Positions 12,405 to 18,881 of a stretch of 18,881 nucleotides of DNA are shown here, one piece after another. The notes beneath the pieces are model-generated. The model had not been told where the DNA came from. It worked only from the letters and a program-made list of their open reading frames with translations, and did not search any database. The translations under genes and the position numbers were made by a program. Source of the DNA: SAT2750 sp964476375 (GTDB lineage: Bacteria; Planctomycetota; Planctomycetia; Pirellulales; Pirellulaceae); the NCBI GenBank assembly GCA_964476375.1, contig CAYYZW010000214.1, positions 1-18,881 on the forward strand, written 5' to 3'. The number at the start of each line of letters is the position of its first letter. Within the stretch, counting starts at the first letter, position 1.

Positions 12405-15125
12405 TCACGTCTCCAGCAGGTTTCGAAGCACCGTTTGCAGGATACCGCCGTTACGGTAGTAGTCCATTTCGACCGGCGTATCGATTCGAACCCGGGCCGG
12501 GAACTGTTTCACGGTCCCGTCCGTGGCAGTGGCAGTCACTTCCAGAACGGCCAGGGGCTGGAGGTTATCGTCCAGGCCTTCCACGATGTCATAGGTCTCA
12601 TGGCCGTCCAGTCCCAGGTCCTGCCAGCCCTGGCCATCGAGCAGTTCCAGCGGAAGGACTCCCATTCCCACCAGGTTGCTCCTGTGAATCCGTTCATAAC
12701 TGGCAGCGATAACCGCCCGGACGCCCATCAGGTGCGTCCCCTTGGCCGCCCAGTCCCGGCTGCTTCCCATGCCATAATCCGTGCCGGCCAGCACGACCAG
12801 TGGAATCCCCTCCTGCTGGTACTTGATGGCAGCGTCATAGACTGCCATTTCCTCCCCGTCGGGCAGGTGGCGGGTCACCCCCCCCTCGGTACCGGGCGCC
12901 AGCTGATTTCGGATGCGGATATTGGCAAAGGTACCGCGCAGCATCACCCGGTCATTTCCTCGGCGGGACCCGTAGCTGTTAAATGACTCCGGCGGCACGT
13001 TGTTTTCCACCAGGTATTTTCCTGCGGGACTCTCCTTGGCAATCGCCCCGGCCGGTGAAATATGGTCGGTCGTGACACTATCCCCCAGCAACATCAGGAC
13101 CCGTGCACCACGAATGGGCTCGATCGGGGACACCTCCCGGCTCAGCCCGACCAGGAAGGGGGGTTCCTGGATGTAGGTACTCTGTTCGCTCCACCCGTAA
13201 AGGCTTTCCCCGCTGACCGCGATATTGTTCCAGCGTTCGTTGGAGGAGACAGCACTCCCATACTGGTTGACAAACATCTCCGGCACGATCGAGGATTCCA
13301 CGACCTGCTCCACTTCCTCCATGCTGGGCCAGAGCTCACTGAGCATCACCGGATTTCCTTCCAGATCCTCCCCAAGCGGCTCGCTGGTCAGATCCAGGTC
13401 GACGGTTCCGGCAAGTGCATAGGCGACGACCAGGGGTGGGCTGGCCAGGTAGTTGGCTTTCACCAGCGGGTTCACACGTCCCTCGAAATTCCGGTTCCCA
13501 CTGATCACCGCCGAGGCCACCAGGTCGGCCGAGGTGACCGCATCGGCAACCGGCGGAGGCAGCGGCCCGCTATTGCCGATGCAACTGGTACAGCCATAGC
13601 CAACCACGTGAAAACCAAGTTGCCGCAGCGAGTCCGTCAGGCCTGCCCGGTCCAGGTAGTCACTCACCACCCGGCTGCCCGGGGCCAGGCTCGTCTTGAC
13701 CTGTGGGGCAACCTTGAGCCCTCTTTCCACCGCGTTCCTGGCAAGCAGTCCGGCCGCCACCATCACCGAGGGATTACTGGTATTGGTACAGCTGGTAATC
13801 GCGGCAAGGACCACGGCCCCGTGGCCGATCTGGTAGCTCGATCCGTTGTCCTTGACCGTCGACGTCCTCTCGAGCACCTCCCCGGGAAGTTCAAACCCAC
13901 GCTTGCTGGCAGGCGCTGACAGCACCTCCTGGAAAGCGGACTGCATGGCCGAAAGGGGGACCCGGTCCTGCGGCCGCTTGGGACCGGAAAGACAGGGTTC
14001 AATCGTCGCCAGGTCCAGTGAAAGAATCTTGCTGTAAGAAAGCGGTGCGTCCGACGGGCTGCGAAAAATCCCCTGTTCCTTGGTATACCGCTCCACCAGC
14101 TGAACCTGGTCGTCCGAGCGCCCCGTCCGTCTGAGATAATCGAGCGTCTGTTCGTCGATCGGGAAAAACCCCATCGTGGCGCCGTATTCTGGAGCCATAT
14201 TGGCGATCGTCGCCCGGTCGGCGAGTTTCATGCCGACCACCCCGTCGCCAAAAAACTCCACGAACTTGCCTACCACTCCCTCCTGGCGGAGGATCTCGGT
14301 AACCGTCAGTACCATGTCGGTCGCGGTCGCTCCCGGCGGAAGCTGGCCCGTCAGTTCCATCCCGATCACTTCCGGAGTCAGCATGTAGAGCGGCTGCCCC
14401 AGCATTACTGCTTCCGCCTCGATCCCTCCGACACCCCAGCCGACCACTCCCAGGCCATTGATCATCGTCGTGTGGCTATCGGTTCCCACCAGCGTGTCCG
14501 GAACAGCCACCGGCCCGCGGGCATCCTCACGCAGAAAAACACCGCCGGCCAGGTATTCCAGGTTCACCTGGTGTACGATCCCGACGTTGGGAGGCACGAC
14601 ACGGAAGTTGTCAAATGCCTGCTGGCCCCAGCGAAGAAATTCATAACGTTCCTGGTTGCGCTGAAACTCGATCTGAACATTGGCGGCCAGTGCTTCATCC
14701 GAGCCGAACTGGTCGACCTGCACCGAGTGGTCAATCACCAGGTCGACCGGGATCAGCGGATTGATCCTGGCCGGATCCCCTCCCAGCCGCTGCATGGCGC
14801 TCCGCATGGCAGCCAGGTCCACCACGGCAGGGACGCCGGTGAAATCCTGCAGCACCACACGGGAGGGCTTGAAGGCAATCTCAGAAGGGGACAGGTCGGC
14901 GGCAGACCAGCTCGCCAGTTGCCGTACATCCTCCTCGTTGACAATTTTCCCGTCGCAGTTTCGCAGCACCGATTCGAGCAACACACGGATCGAGATCGGC
15001 AGGCTCGAAATATTCCCCAGCCCCTGGTCCTCCAGGCAGGAAAGCCTGTAAATACCATACTTCTGATCCCCGCAGGAAAACTCGTCCCGGGCTCCCCACG
15101 GATCATTGAGTTGATCTTCATTCAT
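12405..15125 (-). CDS. acnA: Aconitate hydratase A (aconitase, AcnA/IRP1 type)
   Basis: This 906-residue enzyme interconverts citrate and isocitrate through cis-aconitate in the TCA cycle, in the cytoplasm. The length fits the AcnA/IRP1 branch (about 890 in E. coli), not AcnB. The [4Fe-4S] ligands are Cys446 (ITSCTNTSNP), Cys512 and Cys515 (GYGCTSCIGNSGPL); the spacings of 66 and 3 equal those of E. coli AcnA. Other signatures are VLQDFTGVPAVVDLAAMR (91-108), IDHSVQVDQFG, GTDSHTTMINGLGVVGWGVGGIEAEA (214-239), and in the C-terminal swivel domain SYGSRRGNDRVMLRGTFANIR and GTDYGMGSSRDWAAKG. All core residues are present. It is divergent from the stress-protein gene across 198 bp and convergent with the OleA-like gene, with only 6 bp between stops and no room for a terminator there. 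Many aconitases of this branch also bind RNA; no direct sign of that is visible here. Confidence 0.97.
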   Translation of the reverse strand: MNEDQLNDPWGARDEFSCGDQKYGIYRLSCLEDQGLGNISSLPISIRVLLESVLRNCDGKIVNEEDVRQLASWSAADLSPSEIAFKPSRVVLQDFTGVPAVVDLAAMRSAMQRLGGDPARINPLIPVDLVIDHSVQVDQFGSDEALAANVQIEFQRNQERYEFLRWGQQAFDNFRVVPPNVGIVHQVNLEYLAGGVFLREDARGPVAVPDTLVGTDSHTTMINGLGVVGWGVGGIEAEAVMLGQPLYMLTPEVIGMELTGQLPPGATATDMVLTVTEILRQEGVVGKFVEFFGDGVVGMKLADRATIANMAPEYGATMGFFPIDEQTLDYLRRTGRSDDQVQLVERYTKEQGIFRSPSDAPLSYSKILSLDLATIEPCLSGPKRPQDRVPLSAMQSAFQEVLSAPASKRGFELPGEVLERTSTVKDNGSSYQIGHGAVVLAAITSCTNTSNPSVMVAAGLLARNAVERGLKVAPQVKTSLAPGSRVVSDYLDRAGLTDSLRQLGFHVVGYGCTSCIGNSGPLPPPVADAVTSADLVASAVISGNRNFEGRVNPLVKANYLASPPLVVAYALAGTVDLDLTSEPLGEDLEGNPVMLSELWPSMEEVEQVVESSIVPEMFVNQYGSAVSSNERWNNIAVSGESLYGWSEQSTYIQEPPFLVGLSREVSPIEPIRGARVLMLLGDSVTTDHISPAGAIAKESPAGKYLVENNVPPESFNSYGSRRGNDRVMLRGTFANIRIRNQLAPGTEGGVTRHLPDGEEMAVYDAAIKYQQEGIPLVVLAGTDYGMGSSRDWAAKGTHLMGVRAVIAASYERIHRSNLVGMGVLPLELLDGQGWQDLGLDGHETYDIVEGLDDNLQPLAVLEVTATATDGTVKQFPARVRIDTPVEMDYYRNGGILQTVLRNLLET

Positions 15126-15244
15126 CAGTATTCATTCCCGGCATTCCTGATACAGACAGGATCGTCATTTCCAGCCCGGCCTTGCCGACGGAGGATCCCC
15201 GCTGGGATTTTAGCTGATCGATACGAGCCTGTCTTGGGGACAAG

Positions 15245-15273
15245 TTGTCGGCTTTCCTGTAGCATGTTATGCT
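15245..15273 (+). promoter_or_regulatory. Candidate promoter for the stress-protein/transporter pair
   Basis: TTGTCG (15245-15250) and TATGCT (15268-15273) each match four of six consensus bases and are exactly 17 bp apart. The start codon is 50 bp downstream. The rest of the 198-bp divergent gap (15126-15323) must also contain the acnA promoter on the other strand, for which I see no convincing boxes. Confidence 0.4.
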
Positions 15274-15323
15274 TTCCGCGCCGGGCAGACCGCTTTCCCT
15301 TGAGCTACCGACACTGGGCTCCC

Positions 15324-16166
15324 ATGACCAACCTGGACCAATTTGAAAGCGTCTTCAAGTCCGCGGATCGACAGCCTTTCAGCGAGGAACCGATCAACCT
15401 GGAAAAGATCCTGGTGGTCACCGACGGGGATGCCACGCAGGCAGAAGAACTCAACTACCAGCTTCGGCAGTTTTTCGGCGGGCTCGAGAATGCCATCCAG
15501 CCTTCCTATTCCAGTCTCATGGGGGACCAGTTTTCTAACGTCAAGCAGTTACTTGAGCAGGTTGAACTAGTTCAGCCGGACTTGATTTGTACCGTTCGGA
15601 ACCTGCAAGATCCGATCCCGGAACTCCCTTACAGCCTGGGAGCTTATGTGGATGTCATGACCCAGGTCATTTCCTGCCCGGTCCTGCTCCTGCCGCGGAA
15701 TGGCCAGTGGTCGAAAACGAACGAGGTGATGGCGATTACCGACCATCTTTCCGGGGATAACCACCTGGTCAGTTACGCTGCGGCACTGACCTCCCCGGGC
15801 GGAACACTGGTACTTGCTCACGTGGAAGATGAACAGGCTTTCACTCGTTATATAAGCACGATTGGCAAGATACCGACCATCGATACGGCGATTGCCGAGG
15901 AAGTCATCCGGGACCAGCTGCTCAAGGAACCGGCCGACTACATCCTCTCCTGCCAGCAGGCCCTCAACCAACGTCCCGGCCACAGCATGGAGGTCGAGTC
16001 CGTCATCACCCTGGGCCATCTCCTGGAAGACTACAAGCGACTTATCAACCGGCACGAGATTGACCTGCTGGTGCTCAATACCAAGGATGAGGATCAACTG
16101 GCGATGCATGGACTGGCTTACCCGCTGGCCATCGAACTGCGAGATGTGCCTCTTTTATTGCTCTAG
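15324..16166 (+). CDS. Two-domain universal-stress-like protein
   Basis: This 280-residue soluble protein looks like two Usp-type Rossmann-like domains. Domain 1 runs from LEKILVVTDGDATQAEELNYQ (near residue 26) to VISCPVLLLPR (about 125). Domain 2 starts at NEVMAITDHLSGDNHLVSYAAAL and ends HEIDLLVLNTKDED...LRDVPLLLL. Both show the Usp layout, with a first strand after a short lead-in and a last strand ending in P-V/L-LLL. Neither has the G-2x-G-9x-G-S/T ATP-binding motif, so nucleotide binding is doubtful. The large in-frame extension upstream (to 14472) lies antisense to acnA and is ignored; ATG 15324 starts the recognisable protein. The ion-transporter gene starts 42 bp downstream. Usp domains commonly regulate ion transporters, so a regulatory partnership is a reasonable inference. 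It has no signal peptide or membrane segment. Confidence 0.7.
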   Translation: MTNLDQFESVFKSADRQPFSEEPINLEKILVVTDGDATQAEELNYQLRQFFGGLENAIQPSYSSLMGDQFSNVKQLLEQVELVQPDLICTVRNLQDPIPELPYSLGAYVDVMTQVISCPVLLLPRNGQWSKTNEVMAITDHLSGDNHLVSYAAALTSPGGTLVLAHVEDEQAFTRYISTIGKIPTIDTAIAEEVIRDQLLKEPADYILSCQQALNQRPGHSMEVESVITLGHLLEDYKRLINRHEIDLLVLNTKDEDQLAMHGLAYPLAIELRDVPLLLL

Positions 16167-16208
16167 TAAACTTTTCCCTTCTCACCAACTGAGATCCATA
16201 CCGACCCC

Positions 16209-17672
16209 ATGTTCCTGATTGCCAGCCAAGCGACCGTCAGCATGTCGGTCAAGATCCTGTTTGCCTGCCTGCTCGTGGCCTTGATTATCTGCCTGGCCCT
16301 GGAAGAGAAACTGCATGCCAAGAAATCCGTGATTGCGGGCCTCTTCGCCGTGGTCTGCCTCTTTCTGGGAAGTGTCTTTCAGATCCTGCCATTCGCCCCC
16401 GTCGTCGTTGGTTCCCAGCCGGCCGCGGAAAGTGCCTCTCCGGAAGTAAACGATTCTCACGCCGGCGGGCAGCACGAGGGGGGGCATCAAATAAGTATGC
16501 CGGTCTACATTCCGGCCATTAACTGGGGAGTGATCGCGATCATTCTCGGTTCCAGCCTGTTCGTGGATGTGACCAGCAAGTCCGGGCTGTTTACCTGGAT
16601 CGCGATTCGTGTCACCAAGGCCTCCCGGGGCGATCCCCTGCTGCTACTCTATTTTTACGGCACGATGACCGTCGTCTTCTCGGCTGTACTGAACAACGTC
16701 ACTGCCATGATCATTGTCGGCTCGCTCACGGTCGTCTCGCTCGACAAGCTCAATCTCCGTGACAAGCTGCTTGGATTCCTGCTTATCGAGGGCCTCCTGA
16801 CCAACATCGGTGGACTCCTGACGCTGATCAGCTCGGTTCCCAACATCATCGTGGGGACGGCGGCCCAGATCAGCTTCATGGAGTTCTTCCTCAAGGCCAG
16901 CCCCTACGTTGTACTGGCCACAATCGTAACCTTGATACTTGGAGCCCGGCTTTTCGGCATCCGCCGGATCAGGGACGTGGAACAAACGGCCAGGGCCCTG
17001 GAGCAGGTGGAGGGGTTTGACGAGACCGATGGAATCGAGAGCTGGGGATTCTTCTGGTTTTCCGCCGTCATGCTTGGCCTGTTCATCATCACGATTGCCA
17101 CCACCAGCGTGCTCCCCTTTATCAGCGACCTGGAAATGGGATTTGTCGCCCTCAGTTTTTCCGCGGTCATGCTGATCCGTTACAAGGCGGAAGCGGACCA
17201 GTTCTACAAGGCGATCGACTGGGACCTGATTGCTTTCTTCATGTCCCTGTTCGTGGTCATCTACGTGATGGAATACGCCCAGGTCCTCAGCGAGATCGGC
17301 AACGGCCTCCAGCTGGTGCTCTCGGATATCACCGCCGCGAGTGCCTCGGCCGCCGACACCTCGATGTTGCTGATCGGTTCGGCAGGGTTCAGCAGCGTGA
17401 CGGACAACATTCCCCTGGCGGCGATGCTTGCCAATATCCTCAACAGCCTGGGAACCCCCCATGAATCAGGCCTCTGGTGGTCGGTCATCTTTGGCGCCAA
17501 CCTGGGCGGCAACCTGACACCGATCGGTTCCGCTTCCACACTGGTTGCGGTAACGATCATGCACAAGCATCGTGTCCCGATGTCCTTCGGGGGTTTCGTC
17601 AAGATCGCCATCCCCTACGCGGTGGTGCAGATCGGCCTGGCACTGGTCTACGTCCTGCTGTTTCTGCGCTAG
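16209..17672 (+). CDS. Ion transporter superfamily permease (ArsB/NhaD/SLC13-like), possible cation/proton antiporter
   Basis: This 487-residue membrane protein has about eleven hydrophobic segments and the two half-repeats of the ion transporter superfamily. Half 1 carries FSAVLNNVTAMIIVGSL (157-173) and TNIGGLLTLISSVPNIIVG (198-216). Half 2 carries GFSSVTDNIPLAAMLANIL (393-411) and FGANLGGNLTPIGSASTLVAV (428-448). The NNVTA and TDNIP hairpins are the substrate/ion sites in this superfamily. It resembles the NhaD, ArsB and P-protein branches more than dicarboxylate SLC13 carriers, but the ion (Na+/H+, arsenite, other) cannot be fixed. An unusual loop between segments 2 and 3 (residues 68-96) is rich in His (84, 89, 93), Gly and acidic residues. 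No arsR or arsC lies nearby, which argues mildly against arsenite. ATG 16242 (Met12) is an alternative start. Confidence 0.82.
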   Translation: MFLIASQATVSMSVKILFACLLVALIICLALEEKLHAKKSVIAGLFAVVCLFLGSVFQILPFAPVVVGSQPAAESASPEVNDSHAGGQHEGGHQISMPVYIPAINWGVIAIILGSSLFVDVTSKSGLFTWIAIRVTKASRGDPLLLLYFYGTMTVVFSAVLNNVTAMIIVGSLTVVSLDKLNLRDKLLGFLLIEGLLTNIGGLLTLISSVPNIIVGTAAQISFMEFFLKASPYVVLATIVTLILGARLFGIRRIRDVEQTARALEQVEGFDETDGIESWGFFWFSAVMLGLFIITIATTSVLPFISDLEMGFVALSFSAVMLIRYKAEADQFYKAIDWDLIAFFMSLFVVIYVMEYAQVLSEIGNGLQLVLSDITAASASAADTSMLLIGSAGFSSVTDNIPLAAMLANILNSLGTPHESGLWWSVIFGANLGGNLTPIGSASTLVAVTIMHKHRVPMSFGGFVKIAIPYAVVQIGLALVYVLLFLR

Positions 17673-17687
17673 GATTATCTCCTAGCG
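17667..17687. repeat. Hairpin spanning both convergent stop codons
   Basis: CGCTAGG (17667-17673) pairs with CCTAGCG (17681-17687) around a 7-nt loop. The TAG stop of the transporter (17670-17672) is in one arm and the TAG of the dCTP deaminase (17682-17684, - strand) in the other. Only 9 bp separate the genes. The stem lacks a following T-run, so terminator function is uncertain. Confidence 0.45.
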
Positions 17688-18260
17688 GTTGGGGGTCTTG
17701 CCAAAATCGATCGTCAGCTGTGGATCTTCTTTTTCCGCATCCGGGTTCAGTTCCTTGTAAAGAAGGCTGGGCTGGATATCCCGGTTATTATGGTACTTGT
17801 CACTGGAATATCCGTTGTACTCCCCGGCCAGCTGGTGGTAGAAGATCTGGCAGATCGGCACGCCCGGATAGATTCGGACCGGCTGCACGGCAAACATCTC
17901 CAGCGTCCAGTATCCGGAGAAGCCCACATTGCCAAAGCCGGCGGTGACGTTCACAAAGAGCCCCAGGCGACCCACCGACGAACGGCCCTCCACCATCGGC
18001 ACCAGGTCATGGGTCTCTGTCCGCTCCTGGGTGCGGCCCAGGTAGATCTGATTGGGGTTGAGGACCACTCCGGTCTCCGGAATCTTGAGCCGGCGGACCC
18101 GGTTCACTTCCCTCATGTCGAGCACGACCTCCTCGTAGATCAGCAATTCATCATGCAACGAGAGGTTATAGCTGTTGGGATTAAGGTGTTTCTCGTCGAA
18201 AGGCTCGATGAGAATCGAATCACCAACACGCCGGAGAATTTCATCGCCCGAGAGGATCAT
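17682..18260 (-). CDS. dcd: dCTP deaminase (possibly dCTP deaminase/dUTPase)
   Basis: This 192-residue protein belongs to the dCTP deaminase/dUTPase family, which makes dUTP (or dUMP in bifunctional forms) for thymidylate synthesis. Key segments are FDEKHLNPNSYNLSLHDELL (21-40), EGRSSVGRLGLFVNVTAGFG (91-110), the catalytic Glu121 in YWTLEM, VPICQIFYHQL (134-144) and KYHNNRDIQPSLLY (155-168). By spacing, Glu121 aligns with E. coli Glu138. Asn111 (codon at 17928-17930) falls where E. coli Dcd has Asp128 in IDPGW and where relatives usually read GFGDVGF. That Asp contacts the deoxyribose in this superfamily, so Asn there is notable. AGGAAGGGG (complement of 18268-18276) is 7 nt before the ATG. 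The gene follows nth by 81 bp on the same strand and is convergent with the transporter gene. Confidence 0.93.
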   Translation of the reverse strand: MILSGDEILRRVGDSILIEPFDEKHLNPNSYNLSLHDELLIYEEVVLDMREVNRVRRLKIPETGVVLNPNQIYLGRTQERTETHDLVPMVEGRSSVGRLGLFVNVTAGFGNVGFSGYWTLEMFAVQPVRIYPGVPICQIFYHQLAGEYNGYSSDKYHNNRDIQPSLLYKELNPDAEKEDPQLTIDFGKTPNR

Positions 18261-18341
18261 GCGTATACCCCTTCCTGCTTAACCGGTGTTGCTGACGCTT
18301 ATTCCCGGAGACGGTTTCCCGGCCCCGTTGTACTTCCTCGC

Positions 18342-18881
18342 TCACGAAATATCCACTCCAATACGGGGGCACATATTTTTCATGCGGCACTCCTCGCATT
18401 TCGGTTTCCTCGCATTGCAGACCTTGCGACCATGATGGATCATGCGGTGGGAGTAATTAATCCACTCCTTTTCCGGAAGCAGCTCGATCAGGTCCCGCTC
18501 GCCCTTGCCCGGATCCGACTCGCTGGTCAGCCCCAGGCGACGACTGATCCTTCCCACGTGCGTGTCGACCACCACCCCGGTGGCGATCCCCAGTGCCGTT
18601 CCCATCACGACATTGGCGGTCTTGCGGCCCACCCCGGCCAGCTCCACCAGCTTCTCCATCTGCTCCGGGACCTCGCCGCCTTGCTGTTCCATGATGGCCT
18701 TGCTGGTGGCACGGATTTTCTTTGCCTTGCTGCGAAAATTACCCGCGCTCTGAATCAGCTTCTCCACCTGCCGCTGGGTCGCCCTCGCCATCCGCTCGGC
18801 GGTCGGGTAGCTCGCGAATAAATCAGCCGTGACGATATTCACCCGTTCGTCGGTACACTGCGCCGAGAGGATCGTGGCGAT
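18342..18881 (-). CDS. nth: Endonuclease III, 5' end outside the window
   Basis: The 179 residues present are the main part of endonuclease III, a DNA glycosylase/AP lyase that removes oxidised pyrimidines. The frame runs through the right edge of the window, and the first residues, IATILSAQCTDERVN, match the early helix of the family, so about 25-45 residues are missing. The helix-hairpin-helix is ELAGVGRKTANVV, with the catalytic Lys, followed by VVVDTHVGRISRRLGL with the catalytic Asp. The C-terminus has a perfect C-x6-C-x2-C-x5-C pattern (CNARKPKCEECRMKNMC) for the [4Fe-4S] cluster. Everything needed for activity that can be seen is intact. It is on the same strand as dcd, 81 bp upstream of it. 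Together they would serve uracil/pyrimidine handling in DNA, although cotranscription is not proven. Confidence 0.96.
   Translation of the reverse strand: MATILSAQCTDERVNIVTADLFASYPTAERMARATQRQVEKLIQSAGNFRSKAKKIRATSKAIMEQQGGEVPEQMEKLVELAGVGRKTANVVMGTALGIATGVVVDTHVGRISRRLGLTSESDPGKGERDLIELLPEKEWINYSHRMIHHGRKVCNARKPKCEECRMKNMCPRIGVDIS

Noticed and set aside
12435..13919. Two other long + strand frames (12435-12986 and 13062-13919) opposite acnA
   Set aside because: They show no recognisable domains and mirror GC-rich acnA coding sequence.
14472..15323. Long + strand open frame antisense to acnA, in frame with the Usp-like protein
   Set aside because: It lies opposite a strongly recognised aconitase and has no family-like sequence. 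The openness reflects acnA codon use. The Usp-like protein starts at ATG 15324.
16209..17672. Firm assignment as arsenite pump ArsB
   Set aside because: The superfamily motifs are shared with NhaD and P-protein branches, and no arsenic resistance genes are nearby.
17790..18821. 343-codon + strand frame across dcd and nth
   Set aside because: It is antisense to two firmly identified genes and spans their intergenic gap.

Overview
The window looks like a piece of a planctomycete chromosome, or that of a close relative. It is GC-rich. It carries a DUF1501 protein with a Tat signal, several Tat-exported hydrolases, a tandem acetylxylan-esterase-like protein and an OleA-type thiolase, a combination typical of Planctomycetes. 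This is an inference from gene content. There is no rRNA, tRNA, CRISPR array, transposase or integrase, and I see no sign of recent mobile DNA.

Region 1 (1-9949, all + strand) is one long run of tightly packed genes. It starts with the 3' part of an alpha/beta-hydrolase protein with a second, degenerate hydrolase-like domain. After an 86-bp gap come a DUF1501 protein, a Tat-exported dienelactone-hydrolase-like enzyme, a serine racemase/hydroxyaspartate ammonia-lyase-like PLP enzyme, an aldo/keto reductase, a Tat-tagged COG3618-type lactonase/amidohydrolase, a TctC-TctB fusion and TctA. The last seven genes are separated by -4 to +26 bp and end at a strong bidirectional hairpin terminator. They read as one operon that imports a carboxylate through a tripartite tricarboxylate transporter and processes esters, lactones or hydroxy-acids. 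The substrate cannot be named from sequence.

Region 2 (10062-12398) holds a class I glutamine-amidotransferase-like (peptidase C26) gene on the - strand whose catalytic Cys is replaced by Gly. Divergent from it, across a 480-bp structured intergenic region, is an OleA-like thiolase. That intergenic region has a triple AGCACTT half-site next to a candidate promoter, a GC-rich leader hairpin and other inverted repeats.

Region 3 (12405-17672) holds aconitase A on the - strand. Divergent from it are a two-domain universal-stress-like protein and an ion transporter of the ArsB/NhaD/SLC13 superfamily, on the + strand.

Region 4 (17682-18881, - strand) holds a dCTP deaminase with an Asp-to-Asn change at a usually conserved position, and the 3' part of endonuclease III, cut by the window edge.

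The most unusual items are the TctC-TctB fusion, two start sites (each with a ribosome binding site) in the lactonase gene that could give exported and cytosolic forms, the Cys-less C26 protein, and the stand-alone OleA homologue with an operator-like leader. I found no defence system, secondary-metabolite cluster or clearly new multi-gene machine. The region 1 operon is the best candidate for an undescribed pathway.
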